This document shows positions 36,291 to 47,935 of a DNA stretch of 64,000 nucleotides, in pieces. The notes beneath the pieces were generated by a model, which was not told the origin of the DNA, made no database searches, and saw nothing but the letters and a program-made list of their open reading frames with translations. The stretch is from Struthio camelus. Taxonomy: Eukaryota > Chordata > Aves > Struthioniformes > Struthionidae. The translations under genes were made by a program, and so were the position numbers. The DNA lies in the NCBI RefSeq assembly GCF_040807025.1, contig NC_090967.1:3036001-3100000 (forward strand), given 5' to 3'. The first letter of the stretch is position 1; each line of letters starts with the position of its first letter.

Positions 36291-39006
36291 CTGGAGCAAG
36301 CAAGGATCCAAATCAGACAGTCAGGGACCAGTGATGGCCTGGGAAAGCCTCTGTCCTCCACCTGCCCTCGTCACAGCTGCCAACAGAACAGGGCAGCCGG
36401 CAGTCTCCTGTGGACTGTGGCGGCTGCCGTCCGTCTGTCCATCAACAGCGGCGGTGGCCTGCAACCAGAAGGTCAGACAAACAATGAGGGAGGGGGAGGC
36501 TCCCCCCAAAGTTCACCACATGCACGCACCACAATTACAGCATATGTGATAAGCGTGACATCAGAGCATATGCCACAAGCGGGATGCACAGCCCAGCCCC
36601 ACTCAGAGAGCAGGGACAAACACCCCCTGCCCAAACACAGGCCGTCCCCAACGCAGGTTACATCTCCTCTCCTCAAACTTGGATGGTTCGTTGCTTCTTC
36701 CACTGGCAAACACACACACAACCCTCACCCTATGCCACACACAACACGCATAGCACATCTCCCTCCCAGGCAGAGGGGCACAACGTCTTCCCCCAACAGA
36801 CACACTGCTCCCTCCCCGCAGCGTGCGCCCGCCACCGAAAACCACACAGCCCACGCTCACGCTGAGCCCACACACGCACACCCACATGCTCCCCATCCAG
36901 AAAACCAAGCCCCAGCACTGTACAACACTTCACAGGCACGCACGCCCACACCCCCCCAAATCACACACCGCAACCCCCGCAGAGATTTGCAGCATCTTCA
37001 CGCAGGCCCACGCCAGGGAAGCGAGGACAGCGGGCGCAGGACTTCTCGCAGGCACGCACACTCCCAGGTGGTCGGTGCTACAAAGGAAACGGCACCCCGA
37101 CGTCCCCCCACAAACGCCGGCAGAGGCTGGCCCACATGCTCGCAGCTAGAATGCAAACCCCCAAAAAAAGCAAGAGAGGGGGAAGGGGGGAAAAAAAAAG
37201 CAACTATTTTCTGCAAGTTCGGGCACAGACTCGCTGTTGAGGAATGTCAAACCAGCCCACACCCCCAGGAATTCACTCCATCTGCTTCTGAAGGGCTGGG
37301 AAAGAAGAGGAAAGGGTGGAGGGAGAGAGGCCTGCCCATCCAGCCAGAAGGGGAAGGCATGCATGGAAATATTTCTCTCCAGAATAAATGGATTCCCCTC
37401 CCGCCCCTGGACACGCACACGTGCCCCGGCATGGCCGTAGTCCCCCCTCTTTGGAGGTGAATTCGGGTCTCCTTCAGGCCAGTGAGAATCCGCGGTGGCC
37501 GATGTGACCCAGAGCCACGAGGGTGGCATCCTGGACATGCCAGCTCTGGGATCCTCCTAGCATAACCGGCTGCTCACCCCAAAGTGCCAGTGGAGCAGGG
37601 GGATGCACGCATCCACACACCCGCGGGCACTACAGTACCCACAACAGGCAACGGCTGCGAGGCAGGTCACACACCTGCCTGCAGGGACACGTATGGTGTG
37701 TCAGTACAGGCATGCAGAAACACATGGCTGTAGGCAGCACTGCAGAGCACACACACCGTGTGTCACACATGCACCTGGCAAATCCCGAGCCCCGGTGTCA
37801 TTTTGGGGACACACACCACACAGGAAGCCCCCACCACTGGGGCTGGCACGCACCTCCGGGCGCTCGGGCCACCCGCGGGGCCGAGTCCTCTGCCTTCAGG
37901 CCCACACTGACCCCACACCCCAGACCCACCAGCACACCAGGTTGCACGTCCAGACCCACATACACACTCACCCCATTGCGTGTGTCCATACACACACATA
38001 CAGACCCCAGCCCCACATACCTCACTGATGGGGGTGTCCAGACCCCCTCACACACTGAGCCAGACCCACACACACACAAACCCACCCCATAAAGACCCCC
38101 TCCCCAGCCCCACGCATCCCAGTGATGGGGGCATCCAGGCCCCCTCACGCACTAACCCCAGGCCCAGAACGTGAGTCCAGGTCTGGGTCCGGGTCCAGGC
38201 GCCTCCCCAACCTCCACAGACTAACCCGAGCACCACACTGACCTCCCAGCCCACGAGCACCCCACCGATGGGGGTGTCCAGCCCCCCCCCCCCACTGTCC
38301 CCAGGCCCATAAGCCCCACCGGTGGGGTTGTCCAGCCCCCCTTCACTGTCCCCAGGCCCATAAGCCCCACCGGTGGGGTTGTCCAGCCCCCCTCCCCACA
38401 GTCCCCAGCCCCATAAGCCCCACAAGCCCCACAGACGAGGGCTGTCCAGACCCCCTCCCCACACTGTCCCCAGCCCCATAAGCCCCGACGATGGGGGTGT
38501 CCAGCCCCCCTCCCCACAGTCCCCAGCCCCATAAGCCCCACAGACGAGGGCTGTCCAGCCCCCCTCCCCACACCGTCCCCAGCCCCACAAGTCCCACCGG
38601 TGGGGTTGTCCAGCCCCCCTCCCCACACCGTCCTCAGCCCCACAAGTCCCACCGGTGGGGTTGTCCAGCCCCCCTCCCCACACTGTCCCCAGCCCCACAA
38701 GCCCCACCGGTGGGGGTTGTCCAGCCCCCCTCCCCACACCGTCCCCAGCCCCACAAGCCCCACCGGTGGGGTTGTCCAGCCCCCCTCCCCACACTGTCCC
38801 CAGCCCCACAAGCCCCACCGGTGGGGGTTGTCCAGCCCCCCTCCCCACACCGTCCCCAGCCCCACACACCCCACCGGTGGGGGTGCCCAGCCCCCCCCCC
38901 CACCGACCCAGCCCCACACGCAGAGCCTGGCTGCAGGCCCCCCATACAAACACGCACCGCTCCCCCCAGCCCCCCGGCACCTGCGTGCCCAGGCCCCCTC
39001 CATTAC
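36291..39006 (-). other. ABHD17A: ABHD17A intron 1
   Basis: A 2.7-kb intron between the 5'UTR exon and the first coding exon. Nearest the promoter it is filled by a ~55-bp minisatellite (38000-38915). Further in (36700-37100 and 37590-38080) it is strongly CA-rich without a fixed unit. No conserved coding sequence was seen; the long plus-strand frame across 36417-37460 is a by-product of this simple composition. Confidence 0.75.
38000..38915 (-). repeat. ~55-bp G-rich minisatellite in ABHD17A intron 1
   Basis: About twelve head-to-tail units of roughly 50-65 bases are clear from 38258 to 38915, with two more decayed units to the left near 38020 and 38120. Each unit contains a segment CCCCACCGGTGGGG (a perfect 14-base palindrome in the best copies), then TGTCCAGCCCCCCTCCCCACA and CCCCAGCCCCA. 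Copies are most alike near the promoter side and decay leftward. The transcribed-sense (minus) strand is the G-rich strand, with four or more closely spaced G-runs per unit. Confidence 0.95.
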
Positions 39007-39190
39007 CTGGACATGCTGCTGCTGTGGCGGCGGTGCGAGCTGGGGGCTGCGCTCGGCGCCGGCCGGGCCGGGCTCGGCCCCCGCTCGGGGATCGCTGCGG
39101 GGCGGGCGGCCGCTGCGGGCCGCCGAGCCGGGGGCGGCCCTGCATGGCGGCGGCGGCGGCGCTGCTACTGCGCGCCCCGCCCCGGCCCCG
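39007..39190 (-). promoter_or_regulatory. ABHD17A: ABHD17A CpG-island promoter and 5' exon
   Basis: A CpG-dense block ends in a donor CCAG|GTAATG at 39007/39006, which fits the exon-2 acceptor at 36290. GGGGCGGGG boxes lie just upstream (39180-39260). The exon contains GCCGCCATGC at 39145, a good initiation context, and the frame from that ATG is open to the donor and in frame with the ABHD17A coding sequence after splicing. The transcription start is not determinable from sequence. Confidence 0.7.
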
Positions 39191-39315
39191 CCCCGCGCGG
39201 CGCGGGAAGTGACGCCCCCGCCCAGGCCCCGCCCCGCCCCGCGCGCCCCGCCCCGCCCCGGCTCCCGGCCCTGCGCGCGGCCGGGGGCGGCTGTGCAGCC
39301 GCTCGGCGCTGGGCA

Positions 39316-39960
39316 CGCCGCGGGGCTGCGGTGCACCCTCGCCCCCGTCCTGCACGCTCCCGGGGCTGCAATGCACCTTCCCCGCGTCCTGCACGCTCCG
39401 AGGCTGCAAAGCGCCCTCCCTGCCCCGTCCTGCGTGCTCCTGGGGCTGCAATGCACCCTCCCCCCCCCCATCCTGCATGCTCCCCGGGGCTGCAATGCAC
39501 CCTCCCCGCCCCATCCTGCATGCTCCCAGGGCTGCAATGCACCTTCCCCCCGACCCCGTCCTGCACGCTCCGAGGCTGCAAAGCACCCTCCCTGCCCTGT
39601 CCTGCATGCTCCAGGGGCTGCAATGCACCCTCGCCCCCTTCTTGCATGCTCCTGGGGCTGCAATGCACCCTCCCTCCCGATCCTGCATGCTCCGAGGCTG
39701 CAGTGCTGCTGTTCCCCTGCACGCCGGCCCTGCGTGCTCCCAGGGCAGCAGTGTCCCTGCCTTGCAGGCCCTGCATGCTCCGGAGCTGCAATGCACCCCC
39801 CCCCCACCCTTGCAGGCCCTGCATGCTCCCAGGGATCCTTTCCCCCTCCCTTACAGGCTGTGCATGGTGTCAGGGGGCTGTGATGCACCCCCCCCCGCCC
39901 AGCTCACAGGGAGGGCATGCTGCACCCCTCCCCCCTTGCATGCTGCAGGGCTGCGGTGTT
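39316..39960. repeat. ~40-bp minisatellite upstream of ABHD17A
   Basis: About 12-14 tandem units of 38-48 bases follow the pattern TGCATGCTCC-GGGGCTGCAATGCACCCTCCC. The array begins about 120 bases upstream of the ABHD17A CpG-island core. Many units have lengths divisible by three and lack stop codons, so both strands show very long false open frames. Confidence 0.95.
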
Positions 39961-40114
39961 CCTCCCTGCAGGGCTGGCATGTGCCCAAGGCTGCACGGTT
40001 GCTTCCCTGCAGCAGTCACCCTTGCTTGAGGAGGCTGTGTGCCGGGGGCTGCAGCACGGGTACCCTGCGGGACGCAGGGGACAAGCCCTTCTCCAGACCA
40101 GCTCACCACCAAGC

Positions 40115-40200
40115 CTCCCCTATTAGCCATGGGGAAACTGAGGCACAGAGCATGCCTTGGCCAAAGCAAGGTGCAGCTGGGACACCTGGGTTTGCCCGGC
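40115..40200 (+). mobile_element. MIR-like SINE remnant
   Basis: The phrase GGGGAAACTGAGGCACAGAG followed by CTTGGCCAAAGCAAGGTGCAGCTGGGA and CCTGGGTTTG resembles the core-to-3' part of MIR-type SINEs. It is short and diverged. Confidence 0.45.
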
Positions 40201-43098
40201 AGCACAGGGTGGGAGCGGGGCTTTGCAGTTTGCAGAGGGAACCGGGAGCGATTGCAGCGAGGGACGAGAGGGGCATTTCGAGGGCAGAAATACCCATTCA
40301 TCTGTGCTCTGAGCGCCAACGCCAGCTCAGGAATCGGCTGTGCGCATAAAGAACCATCCACAGCATCCAAGCAAACTAGAATATATTAATATTTACAGAT
40401 CTGGTTTCATACTCAGAAAAATAAAAGAGAAAGGGAGGTGGTGGAGGAGCAGCCGGCTGCCTTTTCGCATCCGGGCTCTCCTGCTCCATGTGCGGCAGCA
40501 GGCTGCTTCCCCGTCCCTCCCGAGTCTGCAAACTTTGTGCGAACAGTAACACAGGGGTTCTTACAATTTCTCCTGGCCCCGCCTGGGCAGCCTGTCCCCG
40601 TGGTGCTGAAAGGGCTCAGGGGCACTCTCCCAAAAAGCCAAATCCATCGATGTAAATCAAGGGGGGTTTCTGCAGAGCCTAAGGCAAGAGTGAACTGGGA
40701 GAGCGTTCAAAGCTCGTTTTCCACTGCTCCAGCTCAAAACCCAACTGAGCCCCCACTTGCCTGGGCTAATGCGCCGACAGCACGGCAAGCAGGCCAAGCC
40801 AACGTCGCTTGTTCGCCCCACCGCACCGCAGAGGAGATCCCAAATTCTGGAGCTGCTAAGCCATGGGTGCTGGGCAGCCCCCAGGCTTTCATCCCCCACC
40901 GAAAAGGCAGACAGCCCCTGGCTGCAGCCCTGCCAGCTCCACGGTGCATTTTTGCACTGATCTCCACCAGCTGATGGTTTGGCCTGGTGCGCTTAACAGC
41001 TCTCTGCAGCTGGGATACGAGTTGATATTGAAGGAAACGCTCAAAACACATGGGATGGTTAAAAGCGGGGCAGAGGCTGATGTTTTCTCCTGGGACCCAT
41101 CTGGATTTCTTTGCTTGTGAGACGGAGCCATCGCAGCCTCGCCGGCCTGGCTCTCAGCTTTGCAGCGGCCCGGGAAGAAGAGCCTGGAAAAAAGTCCTTC
41201 AGGAAAAGCCGCGGCTGATGCAGCCTCTGGGGGCAGCGGAGGGGGAGACCCAAACCCTGCCAAAAGATTTCTCCCAGAGACCTTTTTCCCCTGGGGCCGC
41301 GGCTGAGGCTCAGCCGAGGCCGATGTCAAGGGTTAGGTGAAACATGAAGCCCAGAGCTCCCCCTGGGGTGAGGCTGCAAAAGGGCCCCTAAAAGAAGAGC
41401 GAGGCTGCAAAACGGTTTCTCCCATGCTGTTCTTCCAACTGGGCTGGTGATCAGGGTCTTCTCCAAGGCTCGGCCCATGACCAGAAGCTAAAGTTAGGGT
41501 TGGGAACGAGACAAAAGAACCCCAGACCCTCCAGGTGCCTTTCTGAGGACCTCAGAGACCCCTGTTTGGCTTTCAGTGCGCCCCAGGAGCCTCTGTGTGC
41601 CTTTCAGGGAGTACCAGGGTCCTCTGTTTTCCTTTTGGACAGCCCTGGAGCCTTCCATGTGCCTTTCCTTGCACCCCAGAGCCCTCCAAATGTCTTTCAG
41701 GATGCACTAGGGATCTCCATTTGGCTTCTGGAGTGCCCCAGAGTAATCCATGTGCCTTTTGGGGTGCTCCAGAGACCTCCGTGTGGCTCTCTGCATGCCC
41801 CCGAGCCCTTCATGTGGCTTTCGGTGTTTCCCAGGACCCTCCATGTGCCTTTCCATGCACCCCAGATCCCTTTGCTTGGCTTTAGGAGCGCCCTGGAGTT
41901 CATTGCAGCAATGGTGACTTCCACGTCCCCTGGGGACCCGGCCCTGCCTCTCTCCCCACAAGGACAAGCAGCGAGATGAGAAGGCAAGAAGGTTGAGCGA
42001 GCTTTCAGAGCAAATACACTCATAGGAAAGGAGGACTCCCACTGAATATCAGCAAAGCCTACAGGGGAGGAAACGGGTCTCCGAGACTTGCATGCGTGCA
42101 GGAAAGGTTAGAGGTTTGATGGTCTAAGCTTTGTGCACAACCCTGATCAGAAAGAATCATATAAGGCAGAAGGTAGAGTTAAGTGGAAAGAACAGGCTGT
42201 CAGAGCGCGGGCTGCAGCCGTGCTACATCCAGGCTCGCTTGGGAAGGGGCCAGCAGTTATGTACGGGGTGAGAGAGGAGCGTTTGAAGCCCACAGAAGGC
42301 TGGTGCAAGGGTGTCCCTCAGGCCAGCCAAGTCCTTGGAAGGAGCAAGCCCCACAGGCTGGCTCCCTCCCAGCGGTGAGAGGCAAGAGGCACAGAGTGGT
42401 ACTTTCTTAACAGTCCTGACTTGTGGCTGGAGGTGTCTGTGTCGCCGCAAGCCACAAAGTAACTTTACTCTGTCAGTACTCTGCTGCTTAATGATCCAAC
42501 TGCTTCAACAGCTTCTCGAAGGGAAGGGAGGGGTATTTGGGGTGTTAAAACTACCGAATCCTCTTTCCCGCATCTGAGATCAGGCAGAGCAGAGGGTAGA
42601 CTTGCCGCTGGGATTCCTCAGCTCCCGCTTCTACATCTGCCACGAACAGACAATGGAGCAGAGGGAACAAAGTATGGAGACAGCTCACGGACACTAGCGG
42701 CTAGTCCTGGGAGGTTTGCAGAACTCAGAGCTGCAGGTCGAACGGAAAGGCTGCCTGGGGGAACCCTGCTGCCCGCGCCGTGCAAACCACCCTGGCGGAA
42801 GACAAGTCCAAAGGTCTTAGCACTGGCGGTGGGTGGAGCAGGGACGATCCCTTTTCCTTTTGGAAGTTGGTCAAAAATGGATCAATTGAGCAGCGGCTTT
42901 AGGACAGACAGGAAGGGAGAGAAGGAATCCCAGATCTCTGCCAAAAAGGTGCGAGAACTCTCCACATCTCGGTGTAGATTCACGTCTGCTGCTGGAGGCC
43001 CCATCATGCCACTGATGGGGTTGGGAGGAAGAGGAGGGCTGGGAGGAAGGGGAGGAGCACCAGGCCAGGTGGCTGTAGTTCTAGCTGCTCAGCTTCCT
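40201..43098 (-). other. 3' region of the ZFAND gene (3'UTR end uncertain)
   Basis: Sequence downstream of the ZFAND stop codon. I found no canonical AATAAA or ATTAAA on the minus strand here. Possible variant signals are AGTAAA near 42463-42468 (3'UTR about 0.65 kb) and AATATA near 40381-40386 in an AT-rich patch (3'UTR about 2.7 kb). A 31-bp minisatellite occupies 41535-41905. No coding exon was recognised. Confidence 0.45.
41535..41905. repeat. 31-bp degenerate minisatellite (12 units)
   Basis: Twelve consecutive units of about 28-33 bases each begin GTGCCTTT or TTGGCTTT and end near CCCTCCAT, with CACCCCAG-like centres. Divergence between units is substantial, so the array is old. It creates a 159-codon open frame on the plus strand with a 31-residue superperiod (three 31-bp units), which is an artefact of the repeat. 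Confidence 0.85.
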
Positions 43099-43247
43099 TC
43101 ACAACTTTTGGATCTTCTCAGCTATGATGATGGGGTTCTCCTTACGGATTTTCTCAGCTGCTTCTGCCTTATAGTCGTACGGGCAGGCGTGCATGTCTGA
43201 GTACCGGTGAATGGCACAGAACAGGTTCCCACAGCGGCAGTCAAACC
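43099..43247 (-). CDS. ZFAND5-like: ZFAND5-like last coding exon (AN1 finger, C-terminus)
   Basis: Residues 159-206 with the first codon split. The acceptor is CCTTCAG|GGTTTGAC. It encodes [21 protein letters not shown], the second half of the AN1 zinc finger (Cys161, Cys163, Cys168, His171, His177, Cys179), then the family C-terminus [16 protein letters not shown] and AEKIQKL, followed by TGA at 43101-43099. Confidence 0.96.
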
Positions 43248-43875
43248 CTGAAGGGAGGAACGGCAAAGAGAGAAAGCCATGTTAATCACTGTCCAGCCAG
43301 ATGAAAAGGCAGCAGAGCCCGGACTGTTCCCTGCTAGGCCATGAAACCCCACTAAAGCAGAAAGAGAAGGTCAGACTAATAAGAGGGGCTGCTGGCTGGG
43401 ATGGGTGAAAGTGAGTCTTTGAGTGCGGGGGAAGATTTTAGGTAGCTCTTAGGTTTCCTCTGGCTTAGCTGCTCTCAGGAAAACTGTCATGAGTGCACGT
43501 GTTCTCTGGGGCAGGCCCAGCTGTCATAGCAACGGGCAAAGCTCTCGAGAGCAGTTGTTCTCCACATTCCCTAGAGATAAGGGAATGCGATTGCCAGAGA
43601 CAGCAGAGCAAGAGATTTCTAATCCGGACCAGGCTCCCCAGGCCCTGGCAGCAGCAAGCAGGTAGCCTGAGCTGGAGCTGAGCCCTCCAAGCCAGCCTGA
43701 CTCCCAAGGCATCACAACAACAGCGCTTAAAAAGCTGACCGACCAGCAATAAGGTGGCAGGCAGCAAAATCTTCACCTCATTAGTATCGCTTTCAAGCTT
43801 CTAGGGCCTCAGAAACGCATAATTTAATCACTTCACTTGAAGACAATGCTGTTGAGAAGTGCTACCATTCCACAA

Positions 43876-43935
43876 GACATGGGGAAACTGAGATACAGAG
43901 AAGGAAAGGGATTTGCTGCAGGACAGCAAGCTGGC
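43876..43935 (+). mobile_element. Possible MIR-like SINE remnant
   Basis: ATGGGGAAACTGAGATACAGAG followed by GGGATTTGCTGCAGGACAGCAAGCTGGC resembles the MIR 3' part. Short and diverged; in an intron of the ZFAND gene. Confidence 0.4.
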
Positions 43936-45154
43936 TCCCCGTGTCACCCCCAGTGGATCATGCTCCTTCCTATAACATCTACAGGCTGTAAAGGCTGCAA
44001 ACACATTGCTGCGAGGTGCCAATTTACCTGTCTGGGAAAACCTATCTTATCCTAAATTGTCCGACCTCATGGGAGTTGTTTGCAAGTTGATTCCTAAACG
44101 AGGGGAGATTTTTCACTTTAAGCTCTTAAGAGCCAACCATCAAAGAAAAACCTCCTCCCTACAGAGCCAAAGGCTAGGTGCAGAGAATCCTGCCTTCCCT
44201 ACCATTCCAGGCTTATCAACCCGTGTTTACTCTATGACAGTGCCCTAAAATCTCCAGGCAAGCTTGGTCTGCACAGTGCCATGCTGGACAAACCTTCTGG
44301 GCCAGACTCTGCCAAAGCAGCTTACATCGATGAAAACAGAAGTGCATGCGCTATTGCTGGCTGCTGAATGTGCTAAGTAGGCTAAAGAGGAGAGCGCTTT
44401 GCTAGAACAGTGTGACCTGCACAGCTCTAGGGTTAACTTTTTCCAGGGAAAAACTAAACGCTAGAGTCAATAATAGGGGGATGATGTTTTTATCAACAAA
44501 ACACAGCCAAGTTAACTGCTTCATGAATTTCCTTTCCAGGGCCGCTTTTCCCATTGATACCAGTCACCTGACACACTATCTCATCACCTCTCACTTTTCA
44601 GCTCTACAAGCTTAACACCGAGAGTCTGGTCCTGCTATCATAAAGTTAATGGCAGAAGTCAAGGAACTTTAACAAATGGAATAAGCCTTGGAGTGGGAAT
44701 TTCAGTTTTAGTCTAACTTAGTTCAGGACCCCATTATGAAAGTTTTACCACTGACTTCCACAGGAGCAGAATTAGATCAACAGTGTGTTCACTGCTGCCT
44801 TTGCGTCTACAAACACCTTTTGCCAGGCAGCAGAACTAACCCTAGAGGCACTGCTCCATCCCATGCTGCAATTTTGAATACAAGGGCTGGTAGGGAAACT
44901 GATGATGAGCATCAGATTCCCCATGCTACTGCCTCAGATAGGACTGTTCAAAGATCAGAGTCTCACCCCCCCACCTCCCTTGGAGCAGCACCTCTTGCAG
45001 AAGCTAGGTGTTCTTTGGAGGAGTACCTCCAAACACTGACCCATGCCAACCCTGTGAATCCAAGCAGTACCACAACACAAGGCGATCTACTTGCAGAGCT
45101 AGGAAACCAAACTACTTAGACTGCAAGCAATTTTCACCACAGTTAGGATCTTAC

Positions 45155-45265
45155 CAGTTAACCCTATCTTCTTCCGGCAGGTGAAGCAGCGGTTCTTTTT
45201 CTGTTTCATTTCTTCTGAAGCCATCTTGTCCTCGACTGTGTTCTGGGATATTTCAAAGAGGGTAC
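45155..45265 (-). CDS. ZFAND5-like: ZFAND5-like coding exon 4 (AN1 finger, first half)
   Basis: Residues 122-157 with split codons at both ends. The acceptor is GTTTCAG|GTACCC and the donor ACTG|GTAAGA. It ends KQKKNRCFTCRKKIGLT, giving the first AN1 cysteine pair (Cys147, Cys150). Human ZFAND5 and ZFAND6 read KKNRCFMCRKKVGLT here; the first half of this exon (EISQNTVEDKMASEE) is not conserved with either. Confidence 0.95.
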
Positions 45266-46986
45266 CTGAAACAGACACAAGAGCTCTGTTATCCTTCTTG
45301 ATAAGTTAAGCAACACATTAGTTTTATTCCAATAGCTGCCTGAGGCCCTGCTGATTCTGACTGAGTCCATGCCAGACAGACACCTGCGTGTGCGCATAGC
45401 AGCACACCGTCCTAGCCTCCAAAGTTAACAACCTGAAGACAGTACACAAAGGTATGAGATTTGCCTTGTTCCACAGGTAAAGATCTACACCTTGTAGAGC
45501 CTCATATTCTCTCCCTGTTTCAACTCCCTAAGTGCAAGGCTCAGAAGCACCAAGGAGTTAGTAAGGTTTAGCTAAGGCATATGTAAGGTAACGTGACGCT
45601 AAGTAGAACTACCTGGTGCTTCTCGTAGGTTAAGCACGCATCAGGATAGTCACTACAGCTTGGCTCTGCTGTACAGCAACTCAATTGCACATCTGAGCCT
45701 GGAGTTAATCTTTGTAAAGTTAACCCCTTGTAAGAAGGTACTAGTAATTATTTTTGTTGACTCTTATGTAAGTGTTCCTCATATGTAGGTCTCAGAATGC
45801 TTTACACAGATACTCATCACTGTCTCTAATCTACCAGAAGGAAAACCGAGCTTCGAAAGCCAGATTGTTAAAGGTCACTGATGCTTAGCAGGATTTCCAA
45901 CAGCACCTAAGCAGGTTAGAGAAGTCATCAGGAAAGAGGGGCCCCAACTGCCAGAAGATACACACCTGCAATGCACACCGCTCTGAAAATCAGGTTAAGC
46001 AGACTAACAGTCAGATGCAGAAACAGCTTTGTGGATCTGACCCTGAACAACTTTCTAGAAAACCCACAGGCGATCAGAAAAGAGCGGCAGGCTCTTCCAA
46101 GTCTCTCTTTCACCAGACAGTAACTCCCACCTGCCTGTCGTAAGTTGTCTCCTGGGCTTGCAGGCAAGTGGTTACTAAACCCAAATCTCACAGTCCAGTC
46201 AGTGACCAAAGCCTGCTTTTTAGCAACTAACAACCCTGTTTTTATAGGTTTGTACACAAGCAAACTATGAGTTACAACTAGGGGAGGGAGTCTCCAATGA
46301 AGTGTCACTTGGTTACAGCTCCACTGCAACACCAAGTCTCACGCTGCAACTGATCAAACGGAGGACGTGCCCTGCTGGACAACAACACCTGCACTCCTCT
46401 GTCACTCCATGGGATCCACTTTGCAAACAAAATGACAATGTTAACGCTACCCCTCCAAGGGGCAGGTATGCCTCAGACCACACAGGACAACAGGCAGGCC
46501 AGCAGCCGCCACACAAGCCACTTGGCACTGTCACAAACAGAGCTCGGGAATCCCGACTCCTCTCCCGAGACTACGCTGGATCCAGCTCGACTCATCCCTC
46601 GAGAGAGATGGCACAGAACTGCAGCACGTAGCCAACAACAGCCATGCAGCAGGCTGTGGGATGCTCTGGGCTTTCTGCCATGAACAAAGATAGGCGTCAT
46701 GGAAGATTATCCTCCTGCCAGATAGTCAAGGGCTGGCAGCCACTCAGTTCTCAGCCCACAAAGCAAACTCCGTTGGCCTGCCCTCAGGCAGAGCATTTTC
46801 TCTCCTCCCTATTTCAGAAACAGGCAAACTGTTTTCTCTTCAGCTGTCTTGCTAGATGCACCTTTATTGCTGGTAGGTAACGGCTCTCCCCTGGAGTTAC
46901 TGGCCAGCATTCTACTTACTGCTCAAACCAGACTTGCTACATTGGTGTCATTTCGACTCCTACAAAGGCTAAACCAATCAGTCTAC

Positions 46987-47102
46987 CTGATGAGGAAGAT
47001 GCTGATGAGGCTTCTTCTGTCTTAACGAATCCCGTCTCATCGCTGTTTTCTTCTCTAGATATGCTCATGGCCGTCATCTGATGGGTCACAGGAGTCTGAG
47101 CA
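46987..47102 (-). CDS. ZFAND5-like: ZFAND5-like coding exon 3 (linker)
   Basis: Residues 83-120 with split codons at both ends. The acceptor is GCTCCCAG|TGCTCAG and the donor TCATCAG|GTAGAC. It contains VTHQMTAMSISREENSD, clearly related to VTQQMTEMSISRED of ZFAND5 and absent from ZFAND6, so it links this gene to the ZFAND5 side of the family. The exon ends in a short serine run. Confidence 0.93.
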
Positions 47103-47841
47103 CTGGGAGCATTTGCAACAAACAAACAAACCATAGAGCAAACACAAGTATTTTCTTTTGGTAATTAGTTATGTGGGAGAGATCTTCAGCCCATAAGGTT
47201 AATTTCATTACACTCAGAGGGAGCTCAGCAGTACCACAGGCCAACTCCCCTGAGACTTGAGGTCACCGTTCTCTACAGACATAAATGGAATGAACTTGTA
47301 GTGATCTCAGCTTCCTTTTCTACCCACTGGTTTTCTACCAGTTACATCTCAAAGCCAAAGCAAAAGTTCAAAGCCCATGCAAGCAAATCCAGGACCAGAG
47401 GAACAGCTGTGAATTAGGACTTTAATGCAACGGTAGAGCTCAATGAGAATATCCTCCTTCCTATCAAACATGACAGGTCTCCAATTCTGCTCTTGTAGCT
47501 TCCAGACTAGATCATCACCAGGTGCTAGGTGATGTTAGGACCAGGTTGAAGCTGAACAGTTTAACACAGCTAACAAAACAGCACACCGACAAGGTGCAAT
47601 GGCCATAGGAGAACCAGGAAGCTACTTATTTTACTACAGATTTTAATTTACTGCTGACCCTTTGGTACCTAACTCCATGCAGCAGTCATCATAAGCAGCG
47701 ACATCTCAAGCCTCCAGTTAAACCAGGGTCACCGTGAACTCTGACCCATCCTGTTTTGCAGGACCCCTTCGCCAAACAAAGGACGAGAGCCTACCCGTTG
47801 TGTCCCAGGGCATTAAATCCACCCATAGACTATGCCCCTAC

Positions 47842-47935
47842 CTGGCTTTCACATCCTCAGGCGTGGAGTCTCCCTCTGCACACCGCCCTGCAATTGACTC
47901 CGAAGCCACAGGGCTGCTGTTGGGACCAGTGGCTG
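47842..47935 (-). CDS. ZFAND5-like: ZFAND5-like coding exon 2 (variable linker)
   Basis: Residues 52-81 with split codons at both ends. The acceptor is TGTTTCCTAG|CAGCC and the donor GCCAG|GTAGGG. Sequence NSSPVASESIAGRC shows only loose similarity to the serine-rich linker of ZFAND5/6. The phases (1 in, 2 out) fit the neighbouring exons exactly, which is the main support. Confidence 0.85.

Noticed and set aside
36417-37460. 347-codon plus-strand frame, His/Thr/Pro-rich
   Set aside because: Lies in the CA-rich first intron of ABHD17A with no conserved sequence.
38048-39888. Minus-strand open frames of 582 and 555 codons across the ABHD17A promoter region
   Set aside because: They run through two minisatellites with stop-free units, show only repeated Gly/Ala-rich peptides and overlap the ABHD17A first exon out of homology. 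Only the short piece after the ATG at 39145 is of interest.
38491-40029. Plus-strand open frames of 512 and 427 codons
   Set aside because: Mirror product of the same minisatellites; Pro/Ser-rich repeats with no domain and no splice context.
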